From Ignavibacteria bacterium (GTDB lineage: Bacteria; Bacteroidota; Ignavibacteria; Tepidaquicellales; OLB5), in the NCBI GenBank assembly GCA_026417195.1, contig JAOADS010000137.1:1-5917 (forward strand): 5,917 bases of DNA, given 5' to 3'. Numbering within the stretch: position 1 is the stretch's first letter; each line of letters opens with the position of its first letter. A program made the translations under genes and the position numbers. Below, in pieces: positions 1 to 5,684 of the stretch. A model generated the notes under the pieces. It was given only the letters and a program-made list of their open reading frames with translations. It was not told the DNA's origin and did no database searches.

Positions 1-23
1 TATTAAACACAACTCTTAAATTC

Positions 24-509
24 ATGAAATTCGCGTTCAGATTTCTTTATTTAATTGGTTTCCTTCTGCTTATAACTTCTTTACTCGGAGGAAGTCTAAC
101 AGACTTTGTTTTCAGGAAGCTTTCAGAAGCTACGCTTGAACGTGCAGGATTAAGTAAAGTCTCTGTTGACTCACTTGATAATAATATTGATGAAATATTC
201 TACTCAATAAATAAAATCAAATTCAGGATAGATAAAATCAGGGAACTATTCGGCGGAGAAGCAACTCAAACAGATATATATAAAAAACAGAAGAATCAGC
301 TGATCTTTAAAAAAGTCTATAATCCCGTTATGGAAATTACAGGTAATCTGTACCGCTTTGCACTTTTTATTTTATCAGTGTGTTTGTTGCTTGCCGCGTC
401 GGTAATTCAGTTAATTCACAGAAGCAGTGACTTACGAAAAAGAGTAGAAAAATTGGAAAGGATAATACAAAGCAGTTCAATTCCCTCCACGGCTTTTCCA
501 GACAGGTAA
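24..509 (+). CDS. Small two-helix membrane protein of unknown function
   Basis: I do not recognise this 161-residue protein. It has a basic N-terminus followed by a hydrophobic helix at about residues 7-27. A charged, mostly helical loop rich in Lys, Ile and Asp follows (about 30-108), then a second hydrophobic helix (about 109-132). A short Arg/Lys/Glu-rich tail (134-150) with heptad-like Leu/Ile spacing could form a coiled coil. The layout suggests an inner-membrane hairpin with both ends in the cytoplasm and the loop outside; this topology is inferred from charge only. The ATG at 24 is chosen because the Met-Lys-Phe start directly precedes a membrane helix. However, the frame is open upstream to base 1 and no Shine-Dalgarno is visible, so the true start could lie outside the window. 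Its last 33 bp overlap the 3' end of the convergent lipoprotein gene. Confidence 0.6.
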   Translation: MKFAFRFLYLIGFLLLITSLLGGSLTDFVFRKLSEATLERAGLSKVSVDSLDNNIDEIFYSINKIKFRIDKIRELFGGEATQTDIYKKQKNQLIFKKVYNPVMEITGNLYRFALFILSVCLLLAASVIQLIHRSSDLRKRVEKLERIIQSSSIPSTAFPDR

Positions 510-1037
510 CAGACTTTCAGTATTTTCGCCGGGAGTTGTAAGTGTAGTCTTGAAATTAAATTCTTTCTGAGATGCATCCCAGAAAATCACCGGCATATCC
601 GCTTCCCCGTATGTACCGTTTGAAGAGAAATAACTCTCATTGCCAATCATACCTGTGAATCCTACAAAATAAGCCCACACAAGCCCCTTATAGTTAAAAA
701 ATTTAAGATCCCTGATATCTTCAAAGGTAAAAGTAATCTCCCCGCAAAGCTGATTGTCTTGCTCATACAATCTCTTCTTTACATTCCGTACTCCGGTCAT
801 TTCATCTTCAGGTTTCGTTCCTTTAAGATAGGATTCAACAAGCTCGTTATACGCATCTTCTATGGTAGAGGCTGAATCTTTAGTTCTCATTATATTTATG
901 AACTTTATAGTAGCTTCACCTGAATTGCCCTTGGTCAATCTGAATGAATATTCCTTTGTTTCGACAGCAAGGCAGCCGGTGAAATTAAGTAAATAGAGTA
1001 AACTTAAAATTAAAAACGGTATGTATATTCTCTTCAT
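477..1037 (-). CDS. Putative small lipoprotein, function unknown
   Basis: This 186-residue protein begins with a lipoprotein signal peptide: Lys-Arg at positions 2-3, a hydrophobic stretch (4-19) and a lipobox-like Phe-Thr-Gly-Cys with the lipidated Cys at residue 22. Phe at position -3 is a little unusual. The mature part (about 165 residues) alternates polar and hydrophobic residues in a beta-rich manner and has no catalytic motif or metal-binding cluster that I recognise. It is probably anchored in a membrane facing the periplasm. It starts 12 bp after the stop codon of the SDR gene on the same strand, so the two are probably co-transcribed. No clear Shine-Dalgarno precedes the ATG, which may fit re-initiation after the upstream gene. 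The 3' end overlaps the convergent membrane-protein gene, and no terminator is evident after it. Confidence 0.72.
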   Translation of the reverse strand: MKRIYIPFLILSLLYLLNFTGCLAVETKEYSFRLTKGNSGEATIKFINIMRTKDSASTIEDAYNELVESYLKGTKPEDEMTGVRNVKKRLYEQDNQLCGEITFTFEDIRDLKFFNYKGLVWAYFVGFTGMIGNESYFSSNGTYGEADMPVIFWDASQKEFNFKTTLTTPGENTESLLPVWKSRGGN

Positions 1038-1049
1038 AACAAGATAGGT

Positions 1050-1838
1050 TTAAAGTTCCACTATATTTTCGCCTCCATCGGCATATATCATATTACCGTT
1101 CATCCAGTTCCCCTTTTGTTTAGTGATAGATACAATTATTTCCGCCACATCTTCCGGAGTGGTAAGCCTGTGAAAAGGATTCCGCCTCAGAGCATCTTCA
1201 ACAATAGCATCTGAATTGGGTATCTTTCTCATAGCCGGTGTATCAGTAACACCAGCCTGAACAGGAGAAACAGATATACCGAATCTGGCAAGTTCCATAG
1301 CAAGTTGACGGCAATGGGATTCAAGCACTGCCTTTGCTGCTGATACAGCACCGTAACCATAAATAACCCTGTGTCCGCCGGACGAAGTCATGCCGAAAAT
1401 TTTTCCACCGGGGTCCATAAGATTTCTTCTTACTACATCTCTTGACCAGTAAACTATACTGTTTCCCATAACATCAATTGTCATTTCTAACTGTTTCTGA
1501 GTTAGATCGTCTTCTGGTTTCTCCCCAATGTAAGGTTTAAGTGTTCCAAACGCAATGGAATGAAGAAGACATCGCAACGTATCTTCCCCCTTGACAAATA
1601 TTTTTTCTATCTCATCGAGAACATACTTCCTCTTGGTTTCATCAGCCGCATTGACATTAAAATAATGAACAGGTATGTTCTTAGACTTCAAATCCTGGAT
1701 GAGCTTATTAACTCCTTCCATAGCAGCAGCTCTGTCAAAGTGAACCCCTATGATACCATATCCTTCATCAGCAAATGCACGTGCTGTTGCTGCACCGAAA
1801 CCGCTTGAAGCACCTAATATTAATGCCCAGTATCGCAT
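1050..1838 (-). CDS. SDR-family oxidoreductase, probable enoyl-[acyl-carrier-protein] reductase (FabI/FabL-like)
   Basis: A 262-residue short-chain dehydrogenase/reductase, the usual length for the family. The Rossmann nucleotide-binding motif Gly-Ala-Ser-Ser-Gly-Phe-Gly is at residues 9-15. The active-site segment has Ser/Thr at 151-153 and Tyr162 with Lys169, a Tyr-x6-Lys spacing. That spacing is typical of enoyl-ACP reductases such as FabI and FabL; ordinary SDRs have Tyr-x3-Lys. Tyr160 lies just upstream. The segment Leu-His-Ser-Ile-Ala-Phe (92-97) resembles FabI, where it replaces the Asn-Asn-Ala-Gly of classical SDRs. The C-terminal half (about 194-258, ending Asp-Gly-Gly) reads more like FabL. 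The expected reaction is NAD(P)H-dependent reduction of trans-2-enoyl-ACP in fatty-acid elongation, in the cytoplasm; a divergent SDR with another substrate cannot be excluded. The start is supported by AAGGAG at 1856-1851, 12 nt before the ATG. A lipoprotein gene follows after 12 bp. Confidence 0.83.
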   Translation of the reverse strand: MRYWALILGASSGFGAATARAFADEGYGIIGVHFDRAAAMEGVNKLIQDLKSKNIPVHYFNVNAADETKRKYVLDEIEKIFVKGEDTLRCLLHSIAFGTLKPYIGEKPEDDLTQKQLEMTIDVMGNSIVYWSRDVVRRNLMDPGGKIFGMTSSGGHRVIYGYGAVSAAKAVLESHCRQLAMELARFGISVSPVQAGVTDTPAMRKIPNSDAIVEDALRRNPFHRLTTPEDVAEIIVSITKQKGNWMNGNMIYADGGENIVEL

Positions 1839-1862
1839 AAATTTATTTTTCTCCTTATTGCG

Positions 1863-1891
1863 AAAATAAAATTTTAACTGAAGTTATTCAA
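1863..1891 (-). promoter_or_regulatory. Putative sigma-70-type promoter of the SDR gene
   Basis: On the minus strand TTGAAT (1891-1886) and TATTTT (1868-1863) are separated by 17 bp. The predicted start is near 1856, which would place the AAGGAG ribosome-binding site almost at the 5' end of the message. It lies downstream of the terminator at 1929-1900, so it would let the SDR-lipoprotein pair be transcribed independently of the upstream RNA. The assignment is by consensus only; the region is AT-rich, where chance matches are common. Confidence 0.4.
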
Positions 1892-1899
1892 TGCAAAGC

Positions 1900-1929
1900 A
1901 AAAAAGCCTCTCCGTTTTTCAGAGAGGCT
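1900..1929 (-). terminator. Intrinsic (Rho-independent) terminator, minus strand
   Basis: Reading on the minus strand, AGCCTCTC (1929-1922) and GAGAGGCT (1912-1905) form a perfect 8-bp stem, extendable by one U-G pair. They enclose a 9-nt loop and are followed by a run of six T residues (1905-1900). There is no T-run on the plus-strand side, so the terminator acts on leftward transcription. No leftward protein gene lies immediately upstream, so it must end either a small RNA or a leader transcript that begins within 1930-2262. Confidence 0.85.
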
Positions 1930-1956
1930 AAGTATAATAAATCAAGTCAAGCAAAA

Positions 1957-1992
1957 TTAAAAAGGCATGGAAATTCTAGCTGCAATGATCAT
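1957..1992 (-). CDS. Possible 11-codon leader peptide ORF inside the hairpin
   Basis: On the minus strand an ATG at 1992 opens an 11-codon frame (MIIAARISMPF) ending in TAA at 1959-1957. A strong Shine-Dalgarno-like GGGAG sits 8-9 nt upstream (2005-2001). The terminator stem begins about 28 nt after the stop codon, the geometry expected of a translation-coupled attenuator. However, the peptide has no run of a single amino acid such as classical biosynthetic leaders carry. The GGGAG is also base-paired in the apical helix of the long hairpin, so the frame may be fortuitous. Confidence 0.25.
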   Translation of the reverse strand: MIIAARISMPF

Positions 1993-2051
1993 AATTTACT
2001 CTCCCGCCCTTCCAAGGAGAAAAATTTATCAAGACAGCAGAACTCCATACC
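1964..2051 (-). repeat. Long imperfect inverted repeat / rod-like hairpin
   Basis: This 88-nt stretch folds back on itself with 31 base pairs (two of them U-G wobbles) and a 9-nt loop at 2014-2006. The interruptions are small: 1x2, a single-base bulge, 3x3, 1x3 and 1x2. The outermost 8-bp helix (2051-2044 with 1971-1964) can be extended by A2052-U1963. So many nested, nearly in-register helices in an intergenic region are hard to ascribe to chance. It forms the core of the candidate RNA listed over 1900-2096. Confidence 0.75.
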
Positions 2052-2102
2052 TATTCGAAAAGTCTGAATCTTATTTAAAAGAACCTCTAAAAAGTCAATG
2101 TA

Positions 2103-2131
2103 AAAATAGCATAAGGTTAAAATACAGTCAA
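2103..2131 (-). promoter_or_regulatory. Putative promoter of the structured RNA
   Basis: Minus-strand TTGACT (2131-2126) and TATTTT (2108-2103) are separated by exactly 17 bp. They match the sigma-70 consensus at 5 of 6 bases in the -35 box and 4 of 6 in the -10 box, predicting a start near G2096. The same bases also approximate the Bacteroidota-type pattern (TTTG, about 20 nt, then TATTTTTA against TAnnTTTG). The position, about 195 nt upstream of a strong terminator and with no protein gene between, supports transcription of a discrete small RNA. Confidence 0.5.
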
Positions 2132-2158
2132 AGATTTTTAAATAGATTTGTTAATACA

Positions 2159-2187
2159 TATTTTCCATTTTCGTATATGGGAAAATA
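2159..2187. repeat. Inverted repeat between divergent transcription units
   Basis: TATTTTCCAT (2159-2168) is the inverse complement of ATGGGAAAATA (2177-2187) apart from one bulged G, with 8 bp of spacer. No T-run follows on either strand, so it is not an obvious terminator. It lies 28 bp upstream of the -35 box of the leftward RNA promoter and 76 bp upstream of the rightward 475-codon gene. It could therefore be an operator, or simply an AT-rich chance palindrome. Confidence 0.35.
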
Positions 2188-2262
2188 CTAAAAACTCAAA
2201 GTTTTCTGAATTTAGGAAAGTTAAATAAGGGACAGAAATTTTGATTTGTTAAAAATCACAGA

Positions 2263-3690
2263 ATGAAAGAAATCAAGCTGCAGGAAATCCTAAAATCTTT
2301 AAGCCAATCTGACTTCAGAAAACTTGGCGAATTTCTACACTCTCCCTTTCATAACAAAAGCAGAAAAATAATTGAACTTTATAACTACTTAAAAAATTTT
2401 TATCCAGAGTTAGATTCAAGGTACTTCAAGGCTGAGGTCATAAGCCAGAATATTTTCAATAACAAGAAAAAGACACAGAATGCCCGTACTCTTATGAGCA
2501 GCTTCACAGCTCTCACTGAAAAATTTCTTATATATAATCAGCTTGAAAAGAATCTATTGCTTCAAAAAAATCTGCTCATAGAGGCTCTTTACAGAAAAGA
2601 CGTAAACAAGCCTCTAAATCAGGAAATCAATGAAGTCAGCAGATTACTGAGAAAGGAATTTAACAAAGACATAGATTTCTATTATCATGAATTCATTTTC
2701 AAGGCGCTGGTAAATAACATAAAGGGCACTGATCTGGACCTTAATATGGACAAAGACTATCTGAACCTTTCAGAAATATCCGATAAACTTTTCATACTCA
2801 GCAAGCTGAAAATTGCAAATACCATCTTAAGCAGAAAAATCATCCCAGACACTAAATATGAAGAAATATGGTCTATAAAGGATATAATAGATTTTTCCGA
2901 AAAAAACATTTCTGAAATCATGAGAAATCATCCAATGATTTTCTCTGAATTTAATATACTTATGATGATGACTAAACCTGAAAAGCAGGAATATTTCCTT
3001 TCTCTGAGAGACTACGTTTTCAAAAACATTAATAGATTCAGCTACGAGGAGCTTTCACAGGTTTATTATTCGCTTACTAACTATTGCGTAAATAAAATAT
3101 CGATAGGCGAAACCAGATATCTTGCAAATCTGTATTCCATACATACTTTCTTTGAGAAAGCCGGCTTCTACAGATCTAACCGTAAAATACAATATACAGA
3201 CTTCCTAGCAGTGATAATATGCGGCATAAATAATGAAAAACTGGAATGGTCAAAATATTTTCTATCTGAATACAAAGATAACATAGTCCAGTCATTTAAG
3301 AATGACACTGTAATGCTTGCACGTGCTGTTATTTCCTTTGCCGAAAAAAAATATGACGATGCCCTGGATAATCTGAGCCAAGTCAGTTACAGATATTCAT
3401 ATTTCTACTTAAAGTCTAAAGAAATATATATAAAGATCTACTATGAAACAAAGAATTTCACAGCTTTAACATCAGTTATTGATGCAACAAGGCAATATCT
3501 GAAAAGACATAAGGAAATCCTGGCACACCATTATGAAAGGTTCAATCTATTCCTGTCAAATGTTTTAAATCTCATTAAACTTGATGATAAAGATAAAACT
3601 GAAATAGCTTACTTCCTCAGAAAACTTGACAGAGACAGACATACAATAGCGCGTGAGTGGCTTATAGAAAAGACTCTGGAATTAAAGTAA
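2263..3690 (+). CDS. Uncharacterised 475-residue all-helical protein
   Basis: I do not recognise a named family. The protein has no signal peptide or membrane segment and is rich in Lys, Asn, Ile, Leu, Tyr and Phe, with a strongly helical pattern throughout, so it is probably cytoplasmic. The N-terminal block has a distinctive segment, Asp-Phe-Arg-Lys-Leu-Gly-Glu-Phe-Leu followed by Ser-Pro-Phe-His-Asn-Lys (17-32). After it comes a helical stretch around a Tyr-Pro-Glu-Leu (47-50). I recall similar N-termini in hypothetical proteins of the Bacteroidota/Chlorobi group. Residues about 355-415 look like one or two degenerate TPR-type helical pairs (Lys-Tyr-Asp-Asp-Ala-Leu near 363-368), suggesting a protein-interaction scaffold. 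The ATG at 2263 has no clear Shine-Dalgarno, and I found no convincing promoter in the 100 bp upstream. The stop overlaps the convergent fmt gene by 9 bp. Function is unknown. Confidence 0.8.
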   Translation: MKEIKLQEILKSLSQSDFRKLGEFLHSPFHNKSRKIIELYNYLKNFYPELDSRYFKAEVISQNIFNNKKKTQNARTLMSSFTALTEKFLIYNQLEKNLLLQKNLLIEALYRKDVNKPLNQEINEVSRLLRKEFNKDIDFYYHEFIFKALVNNIKGTDLDLNMDKDYLNLSEISDKLFILSKLKIANTILSRKIIPDTKYEEIWSIKDIIDFSEKNISEIMRNHPMIFSEFNILMMMTKPEKQEYFLSLRDYVFKNINRFSYEELSQVYYSLTNYCVNKISIGETRYLANLYSIHTFFEKAGFYRSNRKIQYTDFLAVIICGINNEKLEWSKYFLSEYKDNIVQSFKNDTVMLARAVISFAEKKYDDALDNLSQVSYRYSYFYLKSKEIYIKIYYETKNFTALTSVIDATRQYLKRHKEILAHHYERFNLFLSNVLNLIKLDDKDKTEIAYFLRKLDRDRHTIAREWLIEKTLELK

Positions 3691-4596
3691 ATAACTGTAA
3701 CCTGATATGAATTCAGCTGCAGTCATTACTTTCCTGCCTTCAGCTTGCAGAATTTTTATTTCAAGACATTTATCAGCACAACTAACATATAATTTGGAAT
3801 CTTTTATAAAAAATCTTCCCGTTTCATGTGGCGAGTCAATATCAGTCTGTGAGGTTCGGAAAATTTTAATCATTCTATTGCCTAAATATGTATAGGCTCC
3901 CGGATGAGGGGACAAACCCCTGATAAAATTATATACTTTCTCATTTGACAGATTCCAATTGATTTCACAGTCTTTCCTGAAAATCTTGGGAGCATTACTA
4001 ACAAGTGATTCATCTTGTTTGATTAAATTAATATCCTTACCATGTTCAGATATCTTTTTTACTGTTGCAAGCAGAACTTCAGCACCGAGCAGGGCAAGTT
4101 TATCATGGAGACTCCCTGCATCGTCATCTGGTGTAATCTCACAGCTACGCTGCATTATTATATTACCTGTATCCACCCTTTTTTCTATGAAAAAAGTCGT
4201 TACTCCCGTTTCCTTTTCACCGTTTATTATAGCCCAGTTGATAGGAGCAGCACCGCGATATTTGGGAAGAAGAGAAGCATGAAGATTAATTGAACCTAAT
4301 CTCGGGAGTGAGAAAACCTCTTCTGGCAGAACCCTGAAGGCTACAACAACTCCCAGATCAGGTTTTAAGGACTTAAGCTCAGAAATAAAGTCCGGAGACC
4401 TGATATCCTCCGGTTGTAGAACTTTTAACCCCCTTTCAACAGCAAATACCTTTACAGGTCCGGGGGAAATCTGTAGCCCTCTACCTTTACGTTTATCAGG
4501 TGCTGTAACAACTGCAGATATTTCATAACCTGAGTCTGTTAAAATCCTCAGTGAAGGTACTGCATATTCAGCAGTCCCCATGAAAACTATATTCAT
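3682..4596 (-). CDS. fmt: Methionyl-tRNA formyltransferase
   Basis: Transfers a formyl group from 10-formyltetrahydrofolate to the amino group of methionyl-initiator tRNA, in the cytoplasm. The 304 residues are close to the normal length (E. coli about 315). The N-terminal formyltransferase domain (1 to about 190) opens with Ile-Val-Phe-Met-Gly-Thr (3-8). It carries the catalytic triad Asn104, His106 and Asp142, the folate-site segment Ser-Leu-Leu-Pro-Lys-Tyr-Arg-Gly-Ala-Ala-Pro (108-118) and Val-Asp-Thr-Gly (141-144). The C-terminal tRNA-binding domain (about 205-304) has the family's Ala-Pro-Lys-Ile (202-205) and Leu-Ser-Pro-His-Pro-Gly-Ala-Tyr-Thr (228-236). The ATG shares its A with the TGA stop of def, so translation is probably coupled. 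The gene appears intact. It ends 9 bp inside the convergent helical-protein gene, with no terminator visible. Confidence 0.98.
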   Translation of the reverse strand: MNIVFMGTAEYAVPSLRILTDSGYEISAVVTAPDKRKGRGLQISPGPVKVFAVERGLKVLQPEDIRSPDFISELKSLKPDLGVVVAFRVLPEEVFSLPRLGSINLHASLLPKYRGAAPINWAIINGEKETGVTTFFIEKRVDTGNIIMQRSCEITPDDDAGSLHDKLALLGAEVLLATVKKISEHGKDINLIKQDESLVSNAPKIFRKDCEINWNLSNEKVYNFIRGLSPHPGAYTYLGNRMIKIFRTSQTDIDSPHETGRFFIKDSKLYVSCADKCLEIKILQAEGRKVMTAAEFISGYSYLL

Positions 4597-5174
4597 CAGT
4601 TTTTCTTCTGTGACTTTGAGGAAGGAGTTTCGGCAAGCATATAATCTGTCTCAACAAGTCCTTTTTTTATTTTCTCAAGAACTGGTTTTAATTTCTTTTT
4701 TTCTTCTTTATCCAGATAATCAATATAGAGCTTGCCGTTTAAGTGATCTATTTCATGCTGGGCAACCCGTGCGAGATAACTTTTCATCTCAATTTGTCTT
4801 ATATTCATATTCAGATCCATAAATTCAATAAGAACTTCTGACGGCCTTCTCACTTCAGCCCTTAGCAATGGGATACTAAGACAACCCTCTTCCATAACAG
4901 ATTCTCCGTAAGCATCCAGAATAACTGGATTGATTAAAACCATAGGGGGAGTTTTAATTTTCTTTTTTTCCTCAGCTGCAGAAACATCAATCACGGTTAA
5001 TGCTATATCCTTTCCAACTTGAGGAGCTGCCAATCCCACCCCACTGGCAGAATGTAAAGTAAGAAACATGTCTCCGATTAATTTAATAAGTGAATCATCT
5101 ATACTGGCAATCTTCTTAGTCTTCTTGCGTAGTATATCAGAACCATATGTATATATAGGAAGAATTGAATACAT
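4596..5174 (-). CDS. def: Peptide deformylase
   Basis: A metalloenzyme that removes the formyl group from the N-terminal methionine of nascent proteins, acting at the ribosome exit. All three family motifs are present: Gly-Val-Gly-Leu-Ala-Ala-Pro-Gln (45-52), Glu-Glu-Gly-Cys-Leu-Ser (95-100) and Gln-His-Glu-Ile-Asp-His (139-144). The metal ligands are Cys98, His140 and His144, and the catalytic Glu is Glu141. At 192 residues it is a little longer than the E. coli enzyme (about 169); the extra length is a Lys-rich insertion near 67-76 and a basic, Ser/Lys-rich C-terminal tail (about 158-192). The N-terminus Ile-Tyr-Thr-Tyr-Gly-Ser-Asp-Ile-Leu-Arg (7-16) aligns with the usual start, supporting the ATG at 5174, although the Shine-Dalgarno is weak. 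It sits 48 bp after the thioesterase gene and its stop overlaps the fmt start by one base. Confidence 0.98.
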   Translation of the reverse strand: MYSILPIYTYGSDILRKKTKKIASIDDSLIKLIGDMFLTLHSASGVGLAAPQVGKDIALTVIDVSAAEEKKKIKTPPMVLINPVILDAYGESVMEEGCLSIPLLRAEVRRPSEVLIEFMDLNMNIRQIEMKSYLARVAQHEIDHLNGKLYIDYLDKEEKKKLKPVLEKIKKGLVETDYMLAETPSSKSQKKN

Positions 5175-5222
5175 TACTCAAAAAAATTTCTTGGAATTTC
5201 TGTTGTAAGTCTGGTAAATAAA

Positions 5223-5684
5223 TTATATTTCATAGCAGGATTTATCAAAATTCATAATTATTTTCCTGATATCATCAGGCAGCCTTTCAGGTCTTCCGGT
5301 TTTGAGATTAAGATTAACCTGAACAGATTTTTGCGTTATAATCAGGGTTCTGTCTGAAGGTCTCATAATAATATGATCAAAGCAGAAGCTGGAATTTTTT
5401 ATGTATGAAATTCTTGTATGGACATTAAGCAGATCATCAAGATAAGCTGGTGATTCATAGTTTATCTCATTTCGTTTCACATTTATCTTAAACTGGTTAT
5501 CAAATATTCCAGTGGGAAGTAGCTGAATCCCGAGAGTTCTTACATATTCCACTCTTCCGATTTCGCAGTAATTAAGATATACAGCGTTATGTACAATCCC
5601 CTGAGAATCTACCTCAAAATTTCTCACTCTGACTGAAATCATGTGAGGATACTTATCAATTTCAGCTATTTGGTTCATATTCAC
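5223..5684 (-). CDS. Acyl-CoA thioesterase of the YbgC/FadM (4HBT hot-dog) type
   Basis: Probably hydrolyses the thioester of an acyl-CoA or acyl-ACP in the cytoplasm; the chain length cannot be read from sequence. The single hot-dog domain carries the 4HBT signature: Val-Arg-Asn-Phe-Glu-Val-Asp near 20-26, then Gly29, Val31-His32-Asn33 and Tyr36-Leu37. The likely catalytic residue is Asp26. The long central helix is at about 34-52 (Tyr-Leu-Asn-Tyr-Cys-Glu-Ile-Gly-Arg). The length of 153 residues is slightly long for the family. The start is uncertain: GTG at 5684 gives 23 bp of overlap with the aldolase gene, ATG at 5678 removes two residues, and ATG at 5642 gives 139 residues beginning after the aldolase stop, closer to the usual family start. 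None has a good Shine-Dalgarno. It lies between the aldolase and def genes in one apparent operon. Confidence 0.87.
   Translation of the reverse strand: MNMNQIAEIDKYPHMISVRVRNFEVDSQGIVHNAVYLNYCEIGRVEYVRTLGIQLLPTGIFDNQFKINVKRNEINYESPAYLDDLLNVHTRISYIKNSSFCFDHIIMRPSDRTLIITQKSVQVNLNLKTGRPERLPDDIRKIIMNFDKSCYEI

Larger units (their letters stand above)
1900..2096 (-). ncRNA. Candidate ~195-nt structured RNA (sRNA, possibly 6S-like, or attenuator leader)
   Basis: The RNA is bounded by a consensus-like promoter (predicted start near 2096) and an intrinsic terminator (end near 1900). Its core is a rod-like hairpin from 2051 to 1964 in which six helices of 8, 4, 4, 4, 5 and 6 bp stack with only small internal loops and bulges. 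The helices are 2051-2044/1971-1964, 2042-2039/1977-1974, 2038-2035/1982-1979, 2031-2028/1989-1986, 2026-2022/1997-1993 and 2020-2015/2005-2000. Outside it, 2075-2070 can pair with 1941-1936, and 2093-2084 with 1919-1915 plus 1927-1923, leaving a large internal bubble (about 2069-2053 opposite 1962-1942). Closing stem, central bubble and long apical stem at about 190 nt is the outline of 6S RNA; I cannot confirm family membership from sequence alone. The alternative is a cis-acting leader of the SDR gene, because the outer pairing excludes the terminator hairpin. Confidence 0.55.

Noticed and set aside
1560..1808. 82-codon plus-strand ORF opposite the SDR gene
   Set aside because: It is antisense to the Rossmann-fold half of the SDR gene and includes a low-complexity Cys run, typical of a shadow frame.
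1931..1950. Minus-strand TTGACT followed by TATACT as a promoter
   Set aside because: The two boxes are only 8 bp apart, far too close for a sigma-70 promoter.
1964..2051. The hairpin as SRP (4.5S) RNA, because of a GGAAGG in the loop
   Set aside because: The conserved asymmetric loops of SRP domain IV (GGAAGCAG opposite AGGUC-like sequence) are not present, and the rod is built differently.
2070..2098. A second TTGACT (2098-2093) as an alternative -35 box
   Set aside because: At 17 bp spacing the -10 box would be AATAAG, a poor match; the upstream pair at 2131 and 2108 is much better.
1967..2191. 74-codon plus-strand ORF in the intergenic region
   Set aside because: It lies antisense to the long hairpin, has no ribosome-binding site, shows no domain-like pattern, and the helices explain the sequence better.
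3959..4293. Two plus-strand ORFs of 107 and 83 codons opposite fmt
   Set aside because: They are shadows of the strongly conserved fmt frame, which carries all its catalytic motifs on the other strand.
4580..4822. 80-codon plus-strand ORF opposite def
   Set aside because: It runs antisense to the conserved metal-binding motif and C-terminal end of peptide deformylase; no independent coding signal.
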